A stretch of DNA of 64,000 bases from contig NC_012871.2 of NCBI RefSeq assembly GCF_000003195.3, forward strand, positions 65,215,802-65,279,801, read 5' to 3'. This stretch comes from Sorghum bicolor (Eukaryota > Streptophyta > Magnoliopsida > Poales > Poaceae). The notes under the pieces are model-generated. The model searched no databases and had not been told where the DNA came from. It saw nothing but the letters and a program-made list of their open reading frames with translations. The position numbers and the translations under genes are program-made. Positions 34,603-45,509 of this stretch are shown piece by piece (the stretch's first letter is position 1; each line of letters begins with the position of its first letter).

Positions 34603-37593
34603 TGAGTCAATTCAACTGAAGTCATAACCAAGATGGTTGTTGCAGTATTGTTGTGACGATGATGAAAAGGAGTATGTTCAATGTAATAATATGATGTTCA
34701 ACTGTAATTTCACTTGCCGCCTACAATGATGAGTGCCTCGTGGGCTTCTAAGATGTCAAATTCACTTGTGCTATACACATTATCTTACAGCTTTACTTGC
34801 GACCTGGCACATGATTTTTGGTTCCAGCTACTTTTGCTGTGATATATCATATATGTTGACTGATGGCTGTAGAACACAGTAGAATTGCATAATGCAATGT
34901 CTGTTAAAAACTTGGTGTTTCTGCGAGAGCAACTCACATGCCATTGTGAAAATTGAGAACAAGGAAAGTTTTGTTTGGCTTCTATTTTGTTATTACTCAT
35001 GAGTGCTGAAATAGTGTATCGTACTGTTTTTGTCAAGAGGTTAAGATTGGTTATGTAATACTAACACTATAGCTACACTACACACTACTTGACTTAGCCA
35101 TGGTATATGTTTGGCGCTGCTAATAATGACCAAGGCAATAATAATTCCTTGCTCTTGACTATAATCTATGGATCTTTGTTACGATCTTTAACTATTGACA
35201 ATTGCGCATATAGTGTATTTGAATTCATCTGCGCCTATTTTTCTGTTTTCAAGCAGTGGCAATGAACCTTCAATCAGTCCGTACATATTGATTTGTGCAT
35301 GCAGAGGGACCTCTGTCATCACTAAATACAACTGCGCATCATGAATGTGTCGCGCAACTCATGTACTTGGACGGTGCTGATACGGCCGTGGCCCCGTGGT
35401 GAGGTGTACTGTATTCCTGAGGACTCTGGAGTTTACCGTGCTGGTCCACTCTTGATTGATTCACAGATACGATCATACGATGGCCCCTTCATACATACTG
35501 AAGCAGCTCATGAGAGCTGGCGAAGTTTGGTTTGCAGCTTCTAAACTTTAGTTATTTAAATTAGGGACTAGACTTTAGTCATCTCCTGTTTTGTTTGGTG
35601 GATTAAAAGAGGTCTTTAGTCTCTTTTAGCAACATTTTGGTGACTGGTTGCCTAAAGTTCATTTAGTTTTTTTTTTTCATACTGCTTAGGTAAAAAGTGA
35701 CTAAATGATACTAGATTTAGTTGCCTAAACTTTAGAAGAGGCTAAGGCTGTCTCCAACAGGATTGGCAAAGCAAAACCCATACCTAAAATAAATGATGCA
35801 CAGTGCAAAATCATCCTTCAACAAGGTAGGCAAACACATCACCCATTTTGGGTCGAAGGCAGCGCACAACGCAAAAATGCGTCGTCCCTTCGCCTCTTTG
35901 CGTCATCCTGCAACGTGGGGGCCACCACCATCGGAGCCGGCAACGCGGCAGCCGCGCGGCTTCTCCCGGCCAGCATCGAGGGGGATTCCGCCTCGCCACC
36001 CCAGATCCGCTGCTGCTGCTCGGCGTCGGGACCTCCGCGGAGTCGCTGTCGCTCACGCGCAGCGGGTTCTCCAACGACGCTCCCGCTCCCGCCAGCGTGG
36101 CGAGCCGAGTCCGCAGCGCCTGCCCGCGGTGAGCCGGGTCTGCGGCGGGGCGAGCGGCTGCGCGACATCTTCCCTATGGCAAGGAGCGGGCACGAGGAGG
36201 ACGGCGAGGCGCAGAAGGGGGAGGGGTGGTTGCGGGCGCGGAGAAGGAGGAGCAGAGGTGGTTGCGGGCGCGGAGAAGGAGGAGCAGAGGTGGCGGCGGC
36301 GCGTGGAGGAAGAGCAGGGGTGGCCGCATGCGCAGAGAAGGAGCGGGGGTGGCCGAAAAATTTGTGTTAAATTTTAGATGGCTATACTTTCACCGTGCAT
36401 GACCGAGCCGTCCTGGTGTACAACACGCAGGGTATTTTGAATTTTGGAGAAGAGCTGTACAGCTTGCCGTCGCAGCAGCCTGTACATGGCCTCGATTTCG
36501 AGGTGCTGCTGAGTGCTGACCAGACCCCGGTGCGATGGTGTACACTCACAGGGCAAAACTAACCACGGTCGCCGGGCTGCCAGCTGCCAAGGCCGTCGCT
36601 CATGCAGTCATGCATGCAATGGCTCACCGTACCTCGACCAGCGTAGGGCGTAGCGAGCGAGGGAGACAAGAATGAACAACTCCGTGCGATGCAAGATCTT
36701 TGTCAAAGCTGCGACATCTTAACTACTCATTTTAGAAGAAAAAAAAAACAGTTTTTTGTTCTCATAACAAATTAGTATCAGCATCAGTCAAATTTCAGCG
36801 AAGCGATTTCTTCCGTGCATCTCTGGCTTTGTTGGAGTTCTTCGTTACTAAACCTGACAGTTGGTTGAGATCCAAACCAAACTCACACCAATCCAAAACA
36901 TATATATGTGAAAGTCAAATCCAAACCAAATTAGACCATGACTTCAATCATCCACACCAAACCAAATCACTTATGCGCTGGACCCATTAAAATATATTTC
37001 TAACCCACCATTTCACCGGCACCTCATGCTATTCTTTATATTTAGCCATAAACAAAAGCAAAAAATAAATAGATAGAATAAAAAATCATTGTAAACTCTA
37101 TTATTTACAGCCAAACCAGTTCAGCCCACTTTAATAGAGCCCAAACCAAACTGGCCCAACAGCCTTTTCACCCTGTTTCAATCCAAACCAATACAGCCCA
37201 AAAGTAAAACCAAACAAAAAAAACCCGATTTTAACAGGTTTATTCGTTACTGGCAGTACGTCCTGGTGGCACATCCTGGAACCATACCTTTCTTGACATG
37301 TCCAGAGGTGAGGAGCTAGATCTCAAATATAGGAGCATGCCCAGTACTGTAAAAGCCAAGTCGGACAACCGCTACTGCGCTCTACAGTACCTGCCAACCG
37401 CACGATATTCACTGTTTCACTGTGCACTCTCTCTGCGAGAGTCATAATGTACCACTGACCCCCAAGCATTTGGTGCTGCTGCCTTCTGCTATTCTGCTTT
37501 CTCATCGTCCACACCACACTCCAAACCCTCTACAAAACCTCACAGAGCCACAGACACAGGCACACACAACCAGCAACGGCGTACGTGGTGACC
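34603..37593. other. Intergenic spacer between the ATI-type gene and KCS-B
   Basis: Probable ATI 3' UTR to about 34720. A short open stretch at 35341-35544 reads plausibly in two frames but matches no family I know. Around 35541-35740, 'ctaaactttag' motifs recur in both orientations, like an old MITE. At 35745 a 'gctgtctccaacag' element-like start leads into GC-rich sequence to about 36370. From 36860 to 37210 'ccaaaccaaa'-type motifs recur. The last part is the KCS-B promoter; I see no clear TATA box. Confidence 0.5.
36222..36355. repeat. Short GC-rich tandem repeat
   Basis: A ~29-bp unit containing GGTTGCGGGCGCGGAGAAGG is repeated, with decay, from about 36222 to 36355, followed by further GAGCAGGGGTGG-like units. 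Confidence 0.6.
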
Positions 37594-39060
37594 ATGGACA
37601 TGGACATAGCTCACCGAGACTACCTCCAAGTCACGCTCCACACCATCCTCGGCGTCGCCACCCTCCTGCTCTGCGTCCTCGCCGAGCTCTTCATCTTCGC
37701 CTTCCGGTGCCGCACGGCGCTCTACCTCGTCCCCATGGCAGCACTGCTCCTCTTCAACCGCCGCTTCCGGCGCCGTGCCGCGGCGGCCACGGACGACGAC
37801 ATCGGCCTGGTGGACTTCTCGTGCCTGAAGCCGCCCCGCCGGCTCCGCCTCCCGGTGGCGGGGCTGCTGGAACACCTGAGGCTCATCGGCTGCTTCGACG
37901 ACGGGAGCGTGGAGTTCATGGCCAAGGTCATCGAGGCCAGCGGCATGGGCAACGAGACCTACTTCCCGCCCTCGCTGCACTACATCCCGCCGGCCGCGAC
38001 GCACGCCGACGCGGTCCAGGAGGCGCGCGCGCTCTTCTTCCCCACGCTCGACGACCTCTTCGCCAAGACGGGCGTCCCGCCGTCGCGCGTCGGCGCGCTC
38101 GTCGTCAACTGCAGCGGGTTCTGCCCGGCCCCGTCGCTCGCCGCCATCATCGCCAACCGCTACCGCATGCGCGCCGACGTCAGGACCTTCAACCTCTCCG
38201 GCATGGGCTGCGCCGCGGGCGTCGCCGGCGTCGACGTCGCGCGGAGGCTCCTGCTCACGCACAGTGGCGCCATCTCCTACGCCGTCGTCGTCAGCGCCGA
38301 GATCGTCACCGTCGGGTGGTACAGCGGCAAGGACCAGGGCAAGCTGCTCCTCAACTGCTACTTCCGCACGGGCTGCTCCGCCGCGCTCCTCACCAGCAGC
38401 GGGACGGCGGCGCCGGTCAAGTACCGGCTCGCGAGCCTGACGCGCACGAACCAGATCGCCAACGACCGGAGCTACCGCTCGGGGTACCGCGAGGAGGACG
38501 ACGAGGGCATCACCGGCTTCACCCTCGGCCAGGGCGTGGGCCGCATGGTGAGCGAGCTGCTGCGCGCGCACCTCGTGACGCTCAGCCTGTCCATCCTCCC
38601 ATGGCGCCAGAAGCTGCGCTACGTGCTGGCGCTGCTCCTGTCGTCCCGCCGGCGCCTAACAGGCGACAACAACAACAACAAGCTCGCCCGCACCGCGGTG
38701 CCGCCGCTGCCCGACTTCCGGGAGGCCGCGGACCACTTCTGCCTGCCGTCGTCGGGCAGGCCGATGATCTGGCGCCTGGGCCAGGGCCTCGGGCTCGGCG
38801 AGCGAGAGATGGAGGCGGCTCTGATGACGTTCCACCGGTTCGGCAACCAGTCGGCGGCGTCGCTGTGGTACCAGCTCGCGTACCTCGAGGCCAAGGGCCG
38901 GGTCCGCGCGGGCGACACGGTGTGGCAGCTTGGCATCGGCAGCGGCCTCAAGGCGAACAGCCTGGTGTGGGAGCGCGTCGCCGGCCACGAAGACGAAGGG
39001 GAGCGCGAGCTGGGGCCGTGGAAGGATTGCATCCACAAGTACCCTGTGAAGGGAACGTAA
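37594..39060 (+). CDS. 3-ketoacyl-CoA synthase, non-canonical active site (KCS paralogue B)
   Basis: Same family and fold as the gene at 18845-20323. Single exon, 488 aa. Membrane segments at about 18-37 and 43-55, then the thiolase-type domain from VDFSCLKPP. Catalytic Cys206 (SGMGCAAG) and Asn418 (HRFGNQS) are present. The motif that normally reads HFCxHAGG is HFCLPSSG, putting Pro385 at the catalytic His position, and RTHxGADD is changed to RTNQIANDRSY (Asn286). A short AAC run encodes Asn-Asn-Asn-Asn near the variable loop before the HFC motif. The start is the ATG at 37594 (GTGACCATGG context); the ATG at 37600 is a close alternative. The frame is intact with normal codon usage, so it looks functional rather than decaying, despite the missing His. 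Confidence 0.93.
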   Translation: MDMDIAHRDYLQVTLHTILGVATLLLCVLAELFIFAFRCRTALYLVPMAALLLFNRRFRRRAAAATDDDIGLVDFSCLKPPRRLRLPVAGLLEHLRLIGCFDDGSVEFMAKVIEASGMGNETYFPPSLHYIPPAATHADAVQEARALFFPTLDDLFAKTGVPPSRVGALVVNCSGFCPAPSLAAIIANRYRMRADVRTFNLSGMGCAAGVAGVDVARRLLLTHSGAISYAVVVSAEIVTVGWYSGKDQGKLLLNCYFRTGCSAALLTSSGTAAPVKYRLASLTRTNQIANDRSYRSGYREEDDEGITGFTLGQGVGRMVSELLRAHLVTLSLSILPWRQKLRYVLALLLSSRRRLTGDNNNNKLARTAVPPLPDFREAADHFCLPSSGRPMIWRLGQGLGLGEREMEAALMTFHRFGNQSAASLWYQLAYLEAKGRVRAGDTVWQLGIGSGLKANSLVWERVAGHEDEGERELGPWKDCIHKYPVKGT

Positions 39061-41099
39061 GGTGCAATGCGATGCGTCCGTCAATCAACAACGTTCCATG
39101 CATTTCCAACCGGATCAAGTGATCGATGTTCTTGAAGAAGAAAGCACTTGCTGTCCGTGCCAATCGAGTTTCCTAGCTACGTATATGTGAAGTGAACTCG
39201 TGTTTACAGTAGTCAATTGCAATGGGTTTGTGTTTTTGTGGTCGATCAAGTTGTGATGTATATTTTCGGATTTTTCCCATGAAAAAGTTTCGGTGTGTGC
39301 AAGTAGAAAGGAATCAACACGTACGAGGGAGGGGCGACAATATCTAGCTGGCTGGCTCTCACCTGCATTTGCACAGCTTGGCTCCAACAGGGTATATTGT
39401 ACATTTGTTTGTACCACTGTTACTGGAGTAGTACAGTACATAGGCGAGAATAAGGAGTCAAGAACAGTGTCGATGGAATCAAGCGATGGCCCTGGCCGGC
39501 CTCCTGCACCAGCAGTAGCTAGTAATGTGCGGCAGGTACGCTTGCCTAACGTTCGTTCTTCGTTGTGCTGATGGCGAGGCAGGTGAAGGAAGACAACGCA
39601 CGTTGTCAAGAGTTATGACTGCCTATCCTTTATTACCAGTCGACCACAGACGCAGTAAAATATCGTTGTAGCATAGTAAGGTTAAGGTCGCTGAAACTTC
39701 ATATTAATTTTTGAGCATCTTAACAAAATTAAAACTATAAAGTTGTAGATCTCGCGTCAAGGGCCACAATATTCATACAAAAATCATCTTCATCCAATAT
39801 TGAGGTACAAGTTTTCTACAAATCCTTGCCGCTGAAATGTGGGTCCCCATAAAATTCATACCAAGTAGGATAAGGGCCGCATAAATGACCGTTGAGATCG
39901 ACCTTGATGAGACCCGATACAATAGGAAGCTGAAATGCATTTCGAAACTTTAGGGACCTATATGACATCTCTAAGCAACTATGAGGACTGCTGATAAATC
40001 TTACTCTTTAATCCATGGCCTAGATGCTTTGGCAATGTGCTTCATGCATGTGTGATTGGGACCCAAGGTGGATGGATCCCGTTAGACGAATCTCGTGAAT
40101 CTGCGACCGCCTTCTGGTACATTGTCCGCTAGCACGAGAAGGGTGTGTTTGGTTGAGTTGTGGTTTCTAAAAACTTGTTGTGAACATGGAGAAGTTGTTA
40201 TGGGTTGTGTGCTACAAGAAAGCTGAAAGCCATTTGGCTCAACGACTGTGGCTTCTGAAAAAGTTGTTGTCAGTGGTGCCCCACATGTCATTCTCTACTC
40301 TCTCCCTCGTCTTCTCGGTGTGCTCCCGTCAGTCCTAGATGAGGTCACCACGGTCGGTGGCAACCGTGTTGTGCGCTAGCTCGAGGGAGAGGCGGCCACT
40401 CTGGTCCGCTACACCTATTACTGGAGGGGGTCACCATCACCATAGAGGGGACTTGTTGCTTCGGCCTATTGCACTGCCTACTGGGAAGCCAGAGACGAGT
40501 AGTCATCCCGAAGCCAAGGAAGGGAGGGGCCACGAGATCGCTGGAGAGGGAGCCTAGAGTTGCGCTACCACTGCCTAGAGAGGGAGGGTGCCAGTGAACG
40601 TGGTTTCTGCCAAGTCTGAGGAAGTGAGTTCAACGTGGCTTTGTTGTAAAGCCGCCATCGACCCAGATGTACACGGAAGTAGGCCCGATGCTGCACCGCA
40701 ACCGGCCGGGAGGTGTGGCGCAACAATCGTCAAACCCTAGAGAGGAAACTGGAGGAGAGACGATGCTATAGTGTTTTCTCAAGCACACATGTCTGTAATC
40801 ACGGATAGGAGAGGAATTGGAAGAAATAAACAAACCGATCATCATAATCTATGGCAAGTGGGTAATTTTTGTAAAAACATCCATCCCGTAGTAACTGGAA
40901 GTAGGTCTCTAGGTGCTATGAAATTTGTATTAGGAAAAAACTATTTTTTGTGTACAACTTGAGTGGAATTTTGTTTTTTGATCTTTTGGAAGCACTGTGT
41001 ACGGATACAAAGCAGTAAAGACTTTTTGCTCTCTTTGCTCTATTGGCCTAGCATCTCTGAAGGAACGCAATGCAAGATTGTTTAGGGAATAATATACAA
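39061..41099. other. Intergenic spacer after KCS-B
   Basis: Probable KCS-B 3' UTR at first. At about 40138 a GGGTGTGTTTGGTTGAG-type transposon end is visible without a clear partner. A GC-rich patch at 40290-40740 has no recognised gene. Confidence 0.5.
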
Positions 41100-41229
41100 C
41101 TCCGTCCCAAAAACAGTTGATGTTATAGGATCTAAATTTTTTAATGAAGTTATTTAGAGATAGAAATGTTACACGTATTTTTTAAAATTCGATTTAAACT
41201 TGCGGCACACTCATAGGGACAAAGGGAGT
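41100..41229. mobile_element. Stowaway-like MITE
   Basis: About 130 bp, with left end CTCCGTCCCAAAAACAG and right end CATAGGGACAAAGGGAG, roughly its inverse. Boundaries are approximate. Confidence 0.5.
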
Positions 41230-42288
41230 GGGTTGTCTATAGCGCTTTTCGTTTACGTTGTTGGCAAGAGAACTACTGGTAGGTAATACTTAGCTCTCGC
41301 AACTCCATGAGCAGAGATGACAATAGGCCTTGATTCTCAATTCTCCGCACTTGAATTCGAATAAAAGGATCACGGAGATTGAGACGGAAAAAAGTTAGTC
41401 CCTATCGGGTTATTTATAAGTAGCAAACTAAACTCTAAAATATATGTCTCTTGTAATATAAAATCTTGCTTATCAATTTATTATAATTTGTACTAATTCA
41501 TCTTTGCTCTACAAATACTCTATTCTATAGGGATGGGTTGCCCATTCTATAATGGGGATGGGTTGCCCATTAGGAAAAATCCTCCACAGTCCACACGGAG
41601 ATGGGGACGGAAGAAAAAGAGAGAGAAGAAAAACTCTCACGAGTGTTCATGGAGATGAGGATGGAAAATTATCCTCCAATACTAAATTCTCCGCTGATAT
41701 TTACTATCTAATATTAACAAAATACCAGTAGTCCGAGTCCATCAAGCAACACTAAATGCTCCACATAGAGCTCGGCAGCGCACCCGGAGCCGAAGAGGGT
41801 GTCCCCAACAAAGGATTTATTTGAGTCAGCTATTCAAATGCTGATGAGGACATGACGGAGCTGTAAAAAAGAGGAGAGAGAAGACTCACTGGCAACGAAC
41901 AAATCGTCGATCGATTTACATCAACTGAAGGATATGTTGATCTGCTGGATGAGAAACTTTAAACCAAGTTTGATGACGTCTACAGACATGTTTGAGATTT
42001 GAGGTTTTGTTCTAGGCTTTGGACTTTGTAACAGTCTCAGTTTAGTTCCTCTTTGGTTGTTCGAGATACTGGTATCCCAGTTTGTATCCAAACTTGGTGC
42101 TTTCTAAAAAGCAGAGGTTTTCTCTTTTTTTAAAAAAATAAATTTACATCAACTGAGGAAACACAGAGGAGAACAGTGGTACCAATAGCCTGCAGAAAGC
42201 ATGAGGTTTACTCTATAATCCGTGTAGTTGTGACCATTGCGGACACGGGTCAACCAGCTACGTTTCTACAGTCATTGCGGATGCCTTA
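41230..42288. other. Intergenic spacer without a supported gene
   Basis: AT-rich with small direct repeats, for example 'ggatgggttgcccat' at 41531 and 41557. No gene is seen. Confidence 0.5.
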
Positions 42289-43100
42289 GGGCAGTCACTA
42301 TAGTAGAAACTATGCACCATATCCAAGAATACTACGTCATTAAAAATTGTCTATAGAAACTAACTCACACAATGGTAGAGTCTTCATCTAATAAATATTT
42401 GACTTTTTTTCTCTCTTATCCCTTTCCTTCTCTCTCCTATCGTTCTCTGCTTCTCTTACAAACTCACGTACACAGAACGCACAAAGTGACGATGGCCTAA
42501 GGGGACTGCATGGCCGAGCGCACGCGGCACACAAGTGAGTGCACTGGCGGTCAACAAAAGAGCGCAGGCGCGCAGCAGCATGAAGAGCGAGCGCGAGGAG
42601 CTTCATGGCCTGCGCGCGGTGGCCGGCGAGCGCACCCTAGGTGGACGGCAACGGCGAGCGCGCGGTGGCCCACGAGCATAGCCTGGCGGAGGCACGAGCA
42701 AGCGCGAGGAGCTTCGCAGCGGCCCGCGAGTGCAGCCTGGTGCAAGCGCGGCGACTGGCGAGAGCAGCCTGGGCGGAGGCGCGTCTTGCGCGGCCAGCAC
42801 ATGGCGGACAGCACGAGCCCTCGGCGGTCTACGCGCGGTGGCCTACGAGCATAGCCTGGCAGATGCACTGACCTGGGCGCAGTACCGAGCACAAGAAACT
42901 ACTCGTTTCTCCCCAACGCGAAAACGACGGTTTCCTTCTGCATCGTTGCGAGCGTCGACACCGTTTCTCTCTATGAAAACGGTTTCATCAAATTTTGCTC
43001 TCTTTCTTCATTAATTAGAATGCCACATCAGATTTTTGCTTAGTTAGCAATGCAGTTATTAGGGATAGAAACTATCATTAATAGTCCATTAGGACTGCCC
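42289..43100. mobile_element. 812-bp Tourist/Harbinger-like element with GC-rich cargo
   Basis: The ends GGGCAGTCACTATAG and, in reverse complement, GGGCAGTCCTAATGG are flanked by TTA on both sides (42286-42288, 43101-43103). AT-rich arms enclose a GC-rich core (about 42500-42890) with internally repeated 'gcgcggtggcc(c/t)acgagcatagcc' (near 42658 and 42834). The arms resemble those of the element at 53286-53704. The core has no recognisable protein domain. Confidence 0.7.
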
Positions 43101-43194
43101 TTACGGACGTGTTTGGACTGTAGCGTGAAAAAGCTAGTACACGAGGCTAGCACCACTCCTCTCAAACATTCGATTCCGAGAGCGCCTGGCACTA

Positions 43195-43427
43195 GCCTTG
43201 TTTAGTTCCGAAAAATTTCGGATTTCGCTACCGTAGTATTTTCGTTTTTATTTGACAAATATTGTCCAATCATGAACTAACTAGAATCAAAAAATTCGTC
43301 TTACGACAAACTGTGTAATTAGTTTTTGTTTTCGTATATATCTAATGCTTCATGCATGTGTTGTAAGATTCGATGTGACAGAAAATCTTGAAAACTTTTT
43401 AGATTTCGGGATGAACTAAACATGGCC
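43195..43427. mobile_element. Tourist-like MITE (GGCCTTGTTTAG family)
   Basis: Starts GCCTTGTTTAGTTCCG and ends ATGAACTAAACATGGCC, flanked by CTA on both sides. Family body present. Confidence 0.85.
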
Positions 43428-43777
43428 CTACTAGGATCGTGAAAAGGCTATCTACACCAGGCAGTCACAGTCAGGCACCTCTCAAACATTCGATTTCGAG
43501 CGGGTGGGATGTGCATGCCGTAGCCCGTCGCTTCCACGAGAGTGCAGCACCCAAACACGCAAAGGTAGTAGGCAGCTGTAACGAGACGGAGGGTGGTGAT
43601 GTTGAGCAGGGCACGCGGAACCGAGCCCATATCGCAGAACAAGCTTTTGCCAATGGGCTGCATCCCGATAACCTTAACGGTCATTCAACAACGTTTTTAT
43701 ATAATAATAAATCAGCAACTAATATACTTTTAGTTATGATTTTTTAGCCAAATGGACAGACTCAGTACTAGCTTTTA

Positions 43778-43874
43778 CCCTCTCTATTTTAAATTATAAG
43801 TCGTTTTAACTTTCCTCGTACATAGAATTTGCTAATTCTAAAAAGTCAAAACGACTTGTAATTTAGAACAGAGA
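43778..43874. mobile_element. Short Stowaway-like MITE
   Basis: About 97 bp: CCCTCTCTATTTTAAATTAT at the left, mirrored by TGTAATTTAGAACAGAGA at the right, with inner inverted AAGTCGTTTTAACTT / AAGTCAAAACGACTT segments. Confidence 0.6.
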
Positions 43875-44012
43875 CTAGTGCAACTAGAAAAGAGAATAGA
43901 GCTAGACTGATAATTTTACCTACTCTTTGCATTGGAAATATTGGATTACGCAGTTGACTTCAGAATTGCGCCACCGGACCACTACTATCCCGAGCTGGTT
44001 GACTTGAGAATG

Positions 44013-44993
44013 CTACTCTTCCGAACTGGAATCAGTCACGGCAATCTCTTCGTCCTCCCCCTCCCATGGCTGGTAACCGCCTGTCTGCTGGCCTTGTGAT
44101 TCTCCGTCGCCAACAAGCTGCCCCCCATCGTAGACGGCTTGCTGCTGGAAATTGAGGAATTCAGGATTGGTTGGGAAAGCCCAATAGTGGGTCGGCTGGT
44201 TGGCCGCGCCGGCCTGCTGCGGAACCATCCACATAGCCGCCGGCGGTGGAATCATCTGTTTGCGCTCGCCCGTCGCGCCGGGGCTCGGCGCCGGGATGGC
44301 GATGAACGGAATGGCGCCGACGGGCGCGGGGGCGGAGGCCGGGGCAAGGCCGCTGGACACCGAGATCGCGCCGCCGCCGTTGGCTTGGAGGAGGGGGTCG
44401 GCGACGACGGGGTAGTACGCCGCAGCGGGGGCAGGTGCCGCGGGTCCTGGTCCCGCCCCCGCGCCGCGCGTCGGCTGGAGCTTGCGCCGGCGCTTGGCGT
44501 CCGGTTCCTGCTGCTGCTGCTGCTGCTCGCCGCCGGCGCCGTCCGCGGCGGCCGGCTCGGCGGGGAGGCGGAGGACGCCGTCGGCGCCCGTAACGGCGAT
44601 CGCGGGGACCGTGCCCGTGCCCGTGGCGGCGATGATGGCCGGCTCCGACTGCTGCAGCAGCCAGCGGATGGTCTCGCCGTCGGACTTGTGCCCTAGCTCC
44701 CGCGTGAGGCGGGACACCCTATCCGAGCACGCCGCCGCCATTCGTATGCGCCGACCGCGGCCCTCCACCTTGGTGTGCCGGTCGCGGTAACGCGGTGGGG
44801 GGCGCGGGTTGGATACCTGGAGTCCGCCACCGCTCAGGAACTCCACCGACACGGGCTCCGGCTTCGGCAGGCCGGACCCGCCCGCCTCCATCGAGACCAT
44901 CGCATCTACCGCCACGGCTCCCGCCGCACTACCGTTGCCGAGGTAGAGCGCCTTCGTGCCCTCCTCACCCCTGCCAGCCGCCCGGGACTCCAT
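44013..44993 (-). CDS. Class I TCP transcription factor (PCF type, TCP9/19-like)
   Basis: Family role: nuclear DNA-binding factor controlling cell proliferation and growth genes through GGNCCCAC-type sites. Single exon, 326 aa, starting at 44993. The TCP domain spans about 68-125: basic region [17 protein letters not shown] (69-85), then the helix-loop-helix ending in [20 protein letters not shown] (99-118), followed by the class I signature [12 protein letters not shown]. The basic region lacks the class II insertion. After RRIRM the sequence reads [11 protein letters not shown] where most class I proteins have a PAxCAARxFQL-like stretch. A Gln run (157-162) precedes KRRRK, a possible nuclear localisation signal. 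The remainder is Ala/Pro/Gly-rich with an acidic, serine-rich end. The TCP9/TCP19/PCF3 subgroup is tentative. Confidence 0.92.
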   Translation of the reverse strand: MESRAAGRGEEGTKALYLGNGSAAGAVAVDAMVSMEAGGSGLPKPEPVSVEFLSGGGLQVSNPRPPPRYRDRHTKVEGRGRRIRMAAACSDRVSRLTRELGHKSDGETIRWLLQQSEPAIIAATGTGTVPAIAVTGADGVLRLPAEPAAADGAGGEQQQQQQEPDAKRRRKLQPTRGAGAGPGPAAPAPAAAYYPVVADPLLQANGGGAISVSSGLAPASAPAPVGAIPFIAIPAPSPGATGERKQMIPPPAAMWMVPQQAGAANQPTHYWAFPTNPEFLNFQQQAVYDGGQLVGDGESQGQQTGGYQPWEGEDEEIAVTDSSSEE

Positions 44994-45274
44994 TGAGAGA
45001 TCGGATTCGCCTCCGCTTGGGCTCCCCTTCTCCGCGTGGGGTCTGTCTCTCTGTTTTGATTTGGCGGCGGCGCCGTCTTTTGGGAGAGAACTCGCCCGGC
45101 GTTTTCTTCAATCTCTCTGGATGATGGGTCCCGCAGATAGGGTTAGGGGGCCACCACTAAACGGGCCCGAACTTGCGGGGGCGTTGGAATGGGACAATTC
45201 GGCCCACCACCGCCCATGGCAAGTGTAGGGAAGAGAATCTTTTTTATTTTCGATTTTATATATTGTTTAAATAA

Positions 45275-45506
45275 GGCCTTGTTTAGTTTGGAAAAAATTT
45301 TGGATTTCGCTACTGTAGCACTTTCGTTTGTTTGTGACAAATATTATCCAATCATAGACTAACTAGGATCAAAAGATTCGTCTCGCGATTTACAGGTAAA
45401 CTGCGTAATTAGTTTTTGTTTTCGTCTATATTTAATGTTTCATGCATGTGCCGCAAGATTCGATGTGACGGGGAATCTTGAAAAATTTTGGGAACTAAAC
45501 AAGGCC
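45275..45506. mobile_element. Tourist-like MITE (GGCCTTGTTTAG family)
   Basis: 232 bp, GGCCTTGTTTAGTTTGG start and GGGAACTAAACAAGGCC end, with perfect TAA duplications (45272-45274, 45507-45509). It lies about 280 bp upstream of the TCP gene's start. Confidence 0.9.
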
Positions 45507-45509
45507 TAA

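Noticed and set aside
35341..35544. 67-codon plus-strand frame with coding-like composition
   Set aside because: Two frames look equally plausible, there is no recognisable domain, and transposon debris surrounds it; probably a fragment.
37422..39122. 566-codon plus-strand and 343-codon minus-strand frames over the second KCS gene
   Set aside because: The same GC-driven shadow effect; the KCS frame is the real one.
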